Assembly (NCBI GenBank): GCA_004556875.1
Contig: SFFP01000013.1
Location: 1-18,848 of the forward strand
Source: Ruminococcus flavefaciens
Lineage (GTDB): Bacteria; Bacillota_A; Clostridia; Oscillospirales; Ruminococcaceae
DNA: 18,848 nt
Reading direction: 5' to 3'
The stretch's first letter is position 1, and every line of letters begins with the position of its first letter. Of the stretch, positions 7,901 to 13,409 are shown one piece after another. Below the pieces are notes generated by a model. That model was not told where the DNA came from. It worked only from the letters and a program-made list of their open reading frames with translations, and did not search any database. The position numbers and the translations under genes were made by a program.

Positions 7901-9499
7901 GCGGATAGCGTCAAACGGCGGATTTGTGACCTGCGCGAAGAGCTGGCGGAAATAGTTGAAAAGAGGCGGAGACTGTTTGTCGAGGGGCGGCAGAGGGATA
8001 TCACTTCCCATTGAAGCTATAGGCTCTGCGCCTTTTTCAGCCATTGGCAGGATAGAAGTGCGGATATCCTCATAGGAGTATCCGAAAGCCTTCTGAAGCT
8101 TTGTAAGTTCCTCGGCTGAGTAGGTCTCAACGCCCTTGTTCGGGATATGAAGGTCGTGAAGTCTTACAAGATTTGAGTCCAGCCACTCGCCGTAAGGCTG
8201 TCTGAGCGCATATGCCGACTTTATCTCGTCGTCCTCTATCATGCGCCCCTGCATTGTATCTGCAAGGAGCATTTTTCCCGGGCGGAGACGGTCCTTTTTC
8301 ACAATATTTTCGGGAGATATATCTATACAGCCTGTCTCAGATGAAAGTATGAGATAGCCGTCTTTTGTAACGCAGTAACGTGACGGGCGAAGGCCGTTTC
8401 TGTCAAGGACAGCCCCCATTACCTCGCCGTCTGAAAATATGATAGACGCAGGACCGTCCCACGGCTCCATCATAGTTGCGTAATACTGATACAGGTCGTA
8501 TTTGGAGCGTGAGATAGTCTTGTCGTTTTTCCATGGTTCGGGAATAGTTATCATTACTGCAAGGGGAAGGGGCATTCCCGACATCACCATAAATTCAAGA
8601 GCATTGTCAAGCCTTGCGGAGTCCGAGCCGTTTACATCAATGGCAGGGAGTATCTTGTACATATCATTTTTCAGAGTTTCGCAGGACATACTCTCCTCAC
8701 GGGCAAGCATCTTGTCGGCATTGCCTGTGATAGTATTTATCTCGCCGTTATGTACGATAAAACGGTTAGGGTGAGCCTTCTGCCAGCTTGGATTAGTATT
8801 GGTAGAGAATCGTGAATGTACCATTGCGATAGCAGAAACGAAGTCATTGCTCTGGAGGTCTTTATAAAAGCGCCTCAGTTCATCAACGAGGAACATTCCC
8901 TTGTACACGATAGTACGGCTTGAAAGTGAGCAGACATAGGTATTTTCGTTGGAGTGTTCAAATTCACGCCTTGCGATAAATAGTCTGCGGTCAAAGTCAA
9001 GTCCCTGCGGACATTCCTGTGGACGCTTAACAAAAGCCTGCATTATGTGCGGCATACTTTCAAGAGCTTTCTGACCGAGAATATCCGATGATACGGGCAC
9101 ATCACGCCAGCAGATGAATTCTATGCCGTTTTTTTCAGTGATAAGCTCGAAAAGCTTCATAGCCTGTCCGCGCTTCATTTCATTCTGCGGAAAAAAGAAC
9201 ATTCCCACGCCGAAATCGCCTTTGCCGCCGATATCATATCCCATTTTTGAAGTCTCACTTATAAAGAAGCTGTGTGGCATCTGTACAAGTATTCCGACAC
9301 CGTCGCCTGTTTTGCCCTCAGCGTCCTTGCCTGCGCGGTGTTCAAGCTTTTCGACTATGGTGAGAGCACTGTCAACAACGTATCTTGACTGCTCTCCCTT
9401 GATATTCACTACAGCACCTATGCCGCAGTTATCGTGTTCAAATCGGGGATCATAGAGTCCCTGCTGCTCATATGGAGCTTCGTTTCTGAATAAATCCAT
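4970..9499 (-). CDS. gltB: Glutamate synthase (NADPH) large subunit
   Basis: A 1509-aa subunit that hydrolyses glutamine and adds the ammonia to 2-oxoglutarate. The class II glutaminase begins GLYDPRFEHDNCGIG, so a 24-residue propeptide would be cut to expose Cys25. The FMN domain shows GAMSYGSISQEAHE (about 878-891) and GRSNSGEGGE. The [3Fe-4S] site is Cys1119-x5-Cys1125-x4-Cys1130, ending in the CPMGIATQ signature. The C-terminal part is the glycine-rich GXGXG helix domain. I chose the ATG at 9499: the frame stays open to an ATG at 9607, but that codon lies upstream of the leader terminator and at or before the predicted transcript start, and the extra 36 residues look non-coding. The SD is weak (GGAAAGG, 9512-9518, 12 nt away) and touches a leader hairpin. 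First gene of the gltB-gltD-GS-like-ANTAR-purF operon. Confidence 0.95.
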   Translation of the reverse strand: MDLFRNEAPYEQQGLYDPRFEHDNCGIGAVVNIKGEQSRYVVDSALTIVEKLEHRAGKDAEGKTGDGVGILVQMPHSFFISETSKMGYDIGGKGDFGVGMFFFPQNEMKRGQAMKLFELITEKNGIEFICWRDVPVSSDILGQKALESMPHIMQAFVKRPQECPQGLDFDRRLFIARREFEHSNENTYVCSLSSRTIVYKGMFLVDELRRFYKDLQSNDFVSAIAMVHSRFSTNTNPSWQKAHPNRFIVHNGEINTITGNADKMLAREESMSCETLKNDMYKILPAIDVNGSDSARLDNALEFMVMSGMPLPLAVMITIPEPWKNDKTISRSKYDLYQYYATMMEPWDGPASIIFSDGEVMGAVLDRNGLRPSRYCVTKDGYLILSSETGCIDISPENIVKKDRLRPGKMLLADTMQGRMIEDDEIKSAYALRQPYGEWLDSNLVRLHDLHIPNKGVETYSAEELTKLQKAFGYSYEDIRTSILPMAEKGAEPIASMGSDIPLPPLDKQSPPLFNYFRQLFAQVTNPPFDAIREEIVTDTSVYIGKDGNLLEERPENCHVLKIENPILTETDMLKIKALSSKGLKSAVIPITYYIGTSLEKAIERLFIEADKAYRDGASILILSDRGVDEFHCPIPSLLAVSALQQHLVSTKKRTAVAMILESAEPREVHHFAALLGYGACAVNPYLAHETIRSLIEDGTLDKDFYAAEDDYNSAILHGIVKIASKMGISTVQSYQGSKLFEAIGISKELINKYFSGTVSRIGGIGLADISRRTEKLHTLAYDPMGLAVNDNIGSAGSHKLRSGKSEHLYTPETIHLLQQAAMTGSYDIFKKYSECITREDNELTLRSLLDIRFDENSGIPIDEVESAESICKRFKTGAMSYGSISQEAHECMAVAMNRIGGRSNSGEGGESPERLTSDRCSAIKQVASGRFGVTSEYLVSAQEIQIKMAQGAKPGEGGHLPSGKVYPWIAKTRHSTAGVGLISPPPHHDIYSIEDLAQLIYDLKNANDKARISVKLVSEAGVGTVAAGVAKAGAQVILISGYDGGTGAAPRSSIYNAGLPWELGLAEAHQTLMLNGLRSRVRIETDGKLMTGRDVLVAALLGAEEFGFATAPLVTMGCVMMRVCNLDTCPMGIATQNPELRKRFRGKPEYIVNFMHFIAQELREYMAKLGIRTVDELVGRTDLLIPKNDTHGIDFSAILNGSDGQSCQHFNEKDVYDFALDSTIDRRVIIKKLGSALKSGTAKSVTVDVVNTDRSVGTLTGSEITRIHGENTLSDDTFTVKCSGSGGQSFGAFIPKGLTLQLCGDSNDYFGKGLSGGKLVLYPPKNSSFKADENIIVGNVALYGATSGKAFINGVAGERFCVRNSGAVAVCEGTGDHGCEYMTGGRAVILGRTGKNFAAGMSGGIAYVLDEEHDLYTRLNKALVSLEAVTDDEDIAELKAIIEEHAQTTGSEKAKAVLSDFDNYIPKFKKIIPHDYAKIQSTVKALEKTGVPHEKAEIEAFELIRKEA

Positions 9500-9516
9500 A
9501 TCATTCACTTGCCTTT

Positions 9517-9546
9517 CCGATGCAGAGCGCCATTGATCTGCACCGA
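9517..9546 (-). promoter_or_regulatory. gltB leader hairpin 2 with A1/G4 hexaloop (predicted ANTAR site)
   Basis: On the minus strand TCGGTGCAGATC pairs with GCTCTGCATCGG: a 12-position stem with two G-T wobbles and one T/C mismatch. It closes on a six-base loop, AATGGC (9534-9529). The loop has A at position 1 and G at position 4, the signature of ANTAR-bound hexaloops. The hairpin lies between the leader terminator and the gltB start, and its last two bases overlap the weak SD GGAAAGG. It could therefore affect translation as well as serve as a protein site. Seen in sequence; function inferred. Confidence 0.6.
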
Positions 9547-9552
9547 TGTAAT

Positions 9553-9594
9553 AAAAAAAGACGTTCGGGCAGACAGATAGTCTGCTCAAACGTC
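9553..9594 (-). terminator. Intrinsic terminator (attenuator) in the gltB leader
   Basis: On the minus strand GACGTTTG pairs with CGAACGTC, then after one A/C mismatch GCAGAC pairs with GTCTGC around a TATCT loop. Seven T follow (9559-9553). This is a textbook intrinsic terminator about 10 nt after the predicted transcript start and about 55 nt before gltB, so unregulated transcripts would stop at about 50 nt. No upstream gene on this strand needs it, which makes it an attenuator. Confidence 0.88.
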
Positions 9595-9601
9595 CTTGTT
9601 C
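9588..9601 (-). promoter_or_regulatory. gltB leader hairpin 1 with A1/G4 hexaloop, competes with terminator
   Basis: On the minus strand GAAC pairs with GTTT (one wobble) around the hexaloop AAGGAC, with A at position 1 and G at position 4. The 3' arm and half the loop are the same bases as the 5' arm of the terminator, so the two structures exclude each other, as expected of an ANTAR antiterminator hairpin. Alone the stem is weak and would need protein to stabilise it. It begins within a few bases of the predicted transcript start. Confidence 0.55.
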
Positions 9602-9609
9602 CTGCATTT

Positions 9610-9638
9610 ATATTAGCACGTTAAAGAGGAAATGTCAA
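9610..9638 (-). promoter_or_regulatory. Promoter of the gltB operon
   Basis: Minus-strand -35 TTGACA (9638-9633), 17-bp spacer, -10 TAATAT (9615-9610). This is a near-consensus housekeeping sigma promoter. The transcript should start near 9603, just before the attenuator. Strong constitutive initiation combined with a leader terminator suggests that control is exerted mainly after initiation. Confidence 0.85.
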
Positions 9639-9653
9639 TAGGGAAAATCGTGA

Positions 9654-9702
9654 TTTGACAGGTTTCGTTGAAATTCTACAGTTATTTTCTGCTAACCTCA
9701 AA
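9654..9702. promoter_or_regulatory. Interrupted dyad between the divergent promoters
   Basis: The arms TTTGA-CA-GGTT (9654-9664) and AACCTCAAA (9694-9702) are complementary apart from the two-base CA insertion. An inner AAAT/ATTT pair (9671-9674, 9684-9687) shares the same axis near 9679. The element lies between the two -35 boxes (9638 and 9740) and could bind a DNA-binding regulator of both promoters. The region is AT-rich, so chance symmetry is possible. I see nothing else in 9639-9739. Confidence 0.3.
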
Positions 9703-9739
9703 CTAAAAATGTGCGATACGTCAAAATTCAAAAAAGCTA

Positions 9740-9768
9740 TTGACAAATCTGCGAAAAGGGAATATAAT
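9740..9768 (+). promoter_or_regulatory. Promoter of amtB-glnK (pyrG-glnN)
   Basis: -35 TTGACA (9740-9745), a 17-bp spacer and -10 TATAAT (9763-9768): a perfect consensus. Transcription should start near 9775. It is divergent from the gltB promoter, with the -35 boxes about 100 bp apart. Confidence 0.92.
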
Positions 9769-9779
9769 GGCATTGTAAA

Positions 9780-9793
9780 CAGCAAGGGAGCTG
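9780..9793 (+). promoter_or_regulatory. amtB leader hairpin 1 with A1/G4 hexaloop, competes with terminator
   Basis: CAGC (9780-9783) and GCTG (9790-9793) enclose the hexaloop AAGGGA, with A at position 1 and G at position 4. The 3' arm and part of the loop are also the 5' arm of the intrinsic terminator at 9786-9816, so forming one excludes the other. The hairpin begins about 5 nt into the predicted transcript, exactly as in the gltB leader, whose loop is AAGGAC. It is a predicted ANTAR target. Confidence 0.58.
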
Positions 9794-9822
9794 CGGATAT
9801 GGTATCCGTAGCTCTCTTTTTT
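9786..9822 (+). terminator. Intrinsic terminator (attenuator) in the amtB leader
   Basis: GAGCTGCGGATA (9788-9799) pairs with TATCCGTAGCTC (9803-9814), with one G-T wobble and a TGG loop. G9786 and G9787 can extend the stem. A run of six T follows (9817-9822). This is a very strong intrinsic terminator, starting about 11 nt after the predicted transcript start and about 100 nt before amtB. No plus-strand gene precedes it, so it must act on the amtB transcript itself. Confidence 0.9.
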
Positions 9823-9839
9823 GGTTTAAGCGCTAATTC

Positions 9840-9859
9840 CATACACAAAGGGGTGTATG
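9840..9859 (+). promoter_or_regulatory. amtB leader hairpin 2 with A1/G4 hexaloop (predicted ANTAR site)
   Basis: CATACAC (9840-9846) pairs perfectly with GTGTATG (9853-9859), closing the hexaloop AAAGGG with A at position 1 and G at position 4. It lies downstream of the leader terminator, the same place as the second hexaloop hairpin in the gltB leader. It is incompatible with the larger hairpin at 9846-9886. Confidence 0.6.
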
Positions 9860-9886
9860 AAGTCTCAGGACTTCTGCACCCCTTTG
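9846..9886 (+). promoter_or_regulatory. Alternative long hairpin in the amtB leader
   Basis: CAAAGGGGTG (9846-9855) pairs with CACCCCTTTG (9877-9886). After a small internal loop GAAGTC (9859-9864) pairs with GACTTC (9869-9874) around TCAG. It is a stable structure that uses the loop and 3' arm of hexaloop hairpin 2, so the two exclude each other. The bases after it (ATATTTATG) make a poor T-tract. It may be a weak second terminator, a pause site or a structure affecting translation. Confidence 0.6.
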
Positions 9887-9923
9887 ATATTTATGCTGTA
9901 TCTTAATCTTAGGAGGAATAATT

Positions 9924-11711
9924 ATGGACGCACAGGCAATCATTCAGGAATTGACTGAGCATACAGACAAAACAGTATTTGGCGTATGGTTTATGATAGC
10001 GGTCGCACTTGTATTCTTTATGCAGGCAGGCTTCGCAATGGTAGAGACAGGTTTTACCCGCGCAAAGAACGCAGGCAATATCATTATGAAAAACCTCATG
10101 GACTTCTGTATCGGTACAGTAATGTTCATACTCATCGGCTTCGGACTCATGTTCGGTGAGGATGCAGCAGGTCTCATCGGACAGCCCGGATTTGACATAT
10201 TTACAAGCTACAGCAATTTTGAATGGGATCAGTTCGTGTTCAACCTTGTATTCTGTGCCACAACATCGACTATTGTTTCAGGTGCAATGGCTGAGAGAAC
10301 AAAATTCCTTTCATATTGTATTTACTCAGGAATAATCAGTGCACTTATATATCCAGTTGAAGCACACTGGATATGGGGCGGCGGCTGGCTCGCACAGCTT
10401 GGCTTCCACGATCTTTCAGGTTCATGTGCTATACATATGGTAGGCGGTATCTGCGCACTTATAGGTGCAAAGATAGTCGGCGCACGTATTGGCAAGTTCC
10501 AGAAAAACAAAAAGGGAGAGATCAAGGTAAACGCTATCCCCGGTCACAACCTTACTATCGGCGCACTGGGCGTATTCATTCTCTGGTTCGGCTGGTACGG
10601 CTTCAACCCTGCTGCTGCTTCAACTGTAGGACAGCTTGACTCAATATTCCTTACAACTACTGTAGCACCTGCTGTTGCAACAGTTACCTGTATGGTATTC
10701 ACATGGATAAAATACGGCAAGCCTGATGTTTCAATGTGTCTTAATGCTTCACTTGCAGGTCTTGTAGGAATTACAGCAGGCTGTGATGTCATGGACTGCT
10801 TCGGTTCTATTGCAGTAGGCGTAGTTTCGGGATTTCTCGTATGCTTCGGAGTATGGCTCCTTGATTATAAGCTCCACATCGACGATCCTGTAGGTGCAGT
10901 TGCAGTTCACATGATGAACGGTATATGGGGAACTATCGCAGTCGGTCTCTTTGCAACATCGGAAGCTCCCGGCTATGCTATACAGCTTGAAAACGGCGGC
11001 ATAAAGGCTGAGGGACTTTTCTACGGCGGCGGATTTGAACAGCTCGGCTTACAGCTTCTCGGATTTGTGTCAGTCGCAGCATGGGCAGCAATAACAATTA
11101 CGGTTACATTCCTTGTTATAAAGAAAACTATCGGTCTTCGCGCTTCTGAGCAGGAAGAGGTGCTCGGTCTTGACATCACAGAGCACGGACTCATTTCCTC
11201 ATATGCTGATTTTGCTCCTGCTATGGGCGATATCTCAATGAAGGGATATACAAAGGACGATGCAAAGAGCGTTGTGAAAGTGCCTGTTGACGAGGCGGTT
11301 AAGGTAGAGAATTACTCCGCACCTGCTCCTGACGGAAGACCTAAGATGACAAATATCGTTGTCGTATTCAAACAGCAGAAGCTTCAGGATTTCATAGAAG
11401 CTATGGAAGCTATAGACGTTAAGGGCATCACAGTTACCAATGTAATGGGCTGTGGTATGCAGAACGGTCAGAGAAATTACTACCGCGGAACTACGGTTGA
11501 AATGAACCTTCTCCCTAAGGTAAAGGCAGAGATAGCAGTATGCGCAGTTCCTGTTGATAAGGTAGTAAGCGCCGCTAAGTCTGCACTTTATACAGGCAAC
11601 TACGGTGACGGAAAGATGTTCATTTATGACATCGAGAACGTTATCAAGATAAGAACAGGCGAGGAAGGCTACAACGCACTCCATGATTCAGAGGAGTGGG
11701 AAAGATCATAA
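9924..11711 (+). CDS. Ammonium transporter fused to a PII (GlnK) domain
   Basis: A 595-aa membrane protein. Residues 1-430 are an Amt/AmtB channel with hydrophobic helices throughout. The twin pore histidines are His171 (in AIHMVGG) and His329 (in AVHMMNG), with GFNPAAAS and the C-terminal GLDITEHG motif (415-422). A linker (about 431-472) joins a complete PII domain (about 474-585): ITVTNVMGCG, Gln513, a T-loop with Tyr520-Arg-Gly, LPKVKAEIAV (Lys532) and GDGKMF with ENVIKIRTGE. Free GlnK normally plugs AmtB when glutamine is high. Here the valve is covalently attached, so gating by ATP/ADP and 2-oxoglutarate could be intramolecular, and Tyr520 is where uridylylation would occur if the host has GlnD. 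SD AGGAGG at 9911-9916, 7 nt from the ATG. First gene after the attenuated leader; pyrG and glnN follow. No sign of a frameshift: one continuous frame. Confidence 0.95.
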   Translation: MDAQAIIQELTEHTDKTVFGVWFMIAVALVFFMQAGFAMVETGFTRAKNAGNIIMKNLMDFCIGTVMFILIGFGLMFGEDAAGLIGQPGFDIFTSYSNFEWDQFVFNLVFCATTSTIVSGAMAERTKFLSYCIYSGIISALIYPVEAHWIWGGGWLAQLGFHDLSGSCAIHMVGGICALIGAKIVGARIGKFQKNKKGEIKVNAIPGHNLTIGALGVFILWFGWYGFNPAAASTVGQLDSIFLTTTVAPAVATVTCMVFTWIKYGKPDVSMCLNASLAGLVGITAGCDVMDCFGSIAVGVVSGFLVCFGVWLLDYKLHIDDPVGAVAVHMMNGIWGTIAVGLFATSEAPGYAIQLENGGIKAEGLFYGGGFEQLGLQLLGFVSVAAWAAITITVTFLVIKKTIGLRASEQEEVLGLDITEHGLISSYADFAPAMGDISMKGYTKDDAKSVVKVPVDEAVKVENYSAPAPDGRPKMTNIVVVFKQQKLQDFIEAMEAIDVKGITVTNVMGCGMQNGQRNYYRGTTVEMNLLPKVKAEIAVCAVPVDKVVSAAKSALYTGNYGDGKMFIYDIENVIKIRTGEEGYNALHDSEEWERS

Positions 11712-11719
11712 GCTGACAG

Positions 11720-11774
11720 AGGCATCTGCGGATACAAAAATCCAAGAATCTCCCAATTTCCGCAGATCGCCTTT
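11720..11774 (+). terminator. Long-loop hairpin between amtB-glnK and pyrG
   Basis: AGGCATCTGCGGA (11720-11732) pairs with TCCGCAGATCGCCT (11759-11772), 13 bp with one bulged C, around a 26-nt loop. Only three T directly follow, although the next 20 bases are AT-rich. It may be a partial terminator that lowers pyrG-glnN expression relative to amtB, an mRNA-processing or stability site, or a pyrG control element. No promoter for pyrG was recognised in the 94-nt gap. Confidence 0.5.
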
Positions 11775-11805
11775 ATCATAAATGTTTTTCAAGGAGCATA
11801 TGCAA

Positions 11806-13407
11806 ATGTCAAAGTTCATTTTTGTAACAGGCGGAGTCGTTTCGGGTCTGGGAAAGGGCATTACAGCCGCATCACTGGGCAGACTCCTCAAACAGCGCGG
11901 ATATAAGGTAACGATACAGAAATTCGACCCCTATATCAATGTAGACCCCGGCACTATGTCGCCATTCCAACACGGTGAGGTATTCGTCACCGATGACGGT
12001 GCTGAGACTGACCTTGACCTCGGTCACTATGAGCGTTTCGTGGACGAAAATCTGTCAGTTCATTCCAACGTGACAACAGGAAAGATCTACTGGAACGTCA
12101 TTACAAAGGAGCGCCGCGGCGACTATCTCGGCGGCACAGTACAGGTCATTCCTCACATCACTAATGAGATAAAGGACAGAGTCTACAGCGCCGCAAATGA
12201 AGCAGGTGCAGATGTTGTTATAACAGAGATAGGCGGTACTGTGGGCGATATCGAGTCAACGCCCTTTCTTGAAGCAATCAGGCAGGTGGGTACTGAGCAG
12301 GGACGCGAGAATGTATGTTACATACACGTTACTCTTGTGCCGTACATTGCAGGTTCTGAGGAGCTTAAATCCAAGCCTACACAGCACTCGACAAAGGAGC
12401 TTCTTTCCATTGGCATACAGCCTGATATCATTGTCTGCCGCACCGAAAAGCGCATACCCGATGACATGGCTGAAAAGATAGCGCTGTTTTGTAATATCCG
12501 CAAGGAGGATGTTATCCAGAATCTTACCGCACCATCGCTGTATGAAGTACCGCTGTGGCTTGAAGATGAGGGACTTGCACATTCTGTGTGCCGTCATCTT
12601 GGTATCGCGGACAATACTCCCGACCTTACGGAATGGACGGAAATGGTACGCCGTGCAGAAAATGCTCACAAAAATGTAACTATAGGACTTGTCGGAAAAT
12701 ATGTAGAGCTTCACGACGCTTATCTCTCTGTAGCAGAAGCCCTGCGTCACGGCGGCATAGTCAACGATGCGGCTGTTGAGATAAAGTGGATAGACTCTGA
12801 GGAAGTAACTGCTGACAATTCAGCAGAAGTATTCGCAGACTGCGACGGTATCATAGTCCCGGGCGGATTTGGTCACCGCGGTGTCGAGGGAATGATAGAG
12901 TCGATACGCTATGCCCGTGAGAATAAAGTGCCGTTTTTTGGAATTTGTCTCGGTATGCAGATGTCAGTCACAGAATATGCGAGAAACGTATGTGGACTTG
13001 ATAATGCAAATTCTGCGGAATTCGGTGAAACTCCGTATCCTGTCATTGACATTATGGACGAGCAGAGAAATATCGACCAGAAGGGCGGAACGATGCGGCT
13101 TGGACTCTATCCATGCAAGCTCGCGGAAGGTTCACGCTGCCGCAGTATTTACGGTGATGAGCTGATATATGAGCGTCACCGCCACCGCTATGAATTCAAC
13201 AATGCGTACAGGAAGATACTTACAGCAAACGGACTTAACATAGCAGGACTTTCACCCGATGAAAAGCTTGTTGAAATAGTGGAACTTCCCGAACATCCGT
13301 GGTTCGTGGGAGTACAGTTCCACCCTGAATTCAAATCACGTCCCAACAAGCCGCACAAGCTGTTTGCGGACTTTATAAAAGCTTCACTTGATAGAAAAGG
13401 AGAATGA
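11806..13407 (+). CDS. pyrG: CTP synthase (glutamine-hydrolysing)
   Basis: A 533-aa cytosolic enzyme converting UTP, ATP and glutamine to CTP. The N-terminal synthetase domain opens MSKFIFVTGGVVSGLGKG with the P-loop-like nucleotide site, followed by KFDPYINVDPGTMSP and HGEVFVTDDGAETDLDLGHY. The C-terminal class I glutaminase has the nucleophile Cys381 (FGICLGMQ) with His506 and Glu508 (QFHPEF). I chose the ATG at 11806: AAGGAG (11791-11796) is 9 nt upstream and the protein then starts where the family starts. The in-frame ATGs at 11782 and 11800 are before or too close to that site. Length is normal. It stands between the Amt-PII gene and glnN, with the glnN start 2 nt after its stop, so a glutamine-using pyrimidine gene is embedded in the nitrogen operon. 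Confidence 0.96.
   Translation: MSKFIFVTGGVVSGLGKGITAASLGRLLKQRGYKVTIQKFDPYINVDPGTMSPFQHGEVFVTDDGAETDLDLGHYERFVDENLSVHSNVTTGKIYWNVITKERRGDYLGGTVQVIPHITNEIKDRVYSAANEAGADVVITEIGGTVGDIESTPFLEAIRQVGTEQGRENVCYIHVTLVPYIAGSEELKSKPTQHSTKELLSIGIQPDIIVCRTEKRIPDDMAEKIALFCNIRKEDVIQNLTAPSLYEVPLWLEDEGLAHSVCRHLGIADNTPDLTEWTEMVRRAENAHKNVTIGLVGKYVELHDAYLSVAEALRHGGIVNDAAVEIKWIDSEEVTADNSAEVFADCDGIIVPGGFGHRGVEGMIESIRYARENKVPFFGICLGMQMSVTEYARNVCGLDNANSAEFGETPYPVIDIMDEQRNIDQKGGTMRLGLYPCKLAEGSRCRSIYGDELIYERHRHRYEFNNAYRKILTANGLNIAGLSPDEKLVEIVELPEHPWFVGVQFHPEFKSRPNKPHKLFADFIKASLDRKGE
13396..13402 (+). promoter_or_regulatory. Shine-Dalgarno deciding the glnN start
   Basis: AAAGGAG within the last codons of pyrG lies 1 nt from the ATG at 13404 but 7 nt from the ATG at 13410. 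The normal spacing selects the second, giving a protein that begins MEKVTEYFG, with the pyrG stop (TGA, 13405-13407) just before it. Confidence 0.7.
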
Positions 13408-13409
13408 TC

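Noticed and set aside
9500..9607. N-terminal extension of gltB from an ATG at 9607
   Set aside because: The extra 36 codons run through the leader terminator and hexaloop hairpins, the ATG is at or upstream of the predicted transcript start, it has no SD, and GltB families start near the 9499 ATG.
9865..9868. Hexaloop CTCAGG in the amtB leader as another ANTAR loop
   Set aside because: It lacks A at position 1 and G at position 4, and the closing C-G pair would more likely form a TCAG tetraloop.
9560..9886. Riboswitch or T-box explanation for the two leaders
   Set aside because: The leaders are only about 50-100 nt to the terminator, with no T-box sequence or known glutamine-riboswitch core; the shared A1/G4 hexaloops and the linked ANTAR gene explain them better.
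9655..9906. Open frame of 83 codons on the plus strand in the divergent region (and its minus-strand counterpart)
   Set aside because: It runs through the amtB promoter and terminator, lacks an SD, and has no protein character; the sequence is better explained as regulatory.
11782..11805. Upstream ATGs for pyrG at 11782 and 11800
   Set aside because: AAGGAG at 11791-11796 lies downstream of the first and only 3 nt from the second; the 11806 start has proper spacing and matches the family N-terminus.
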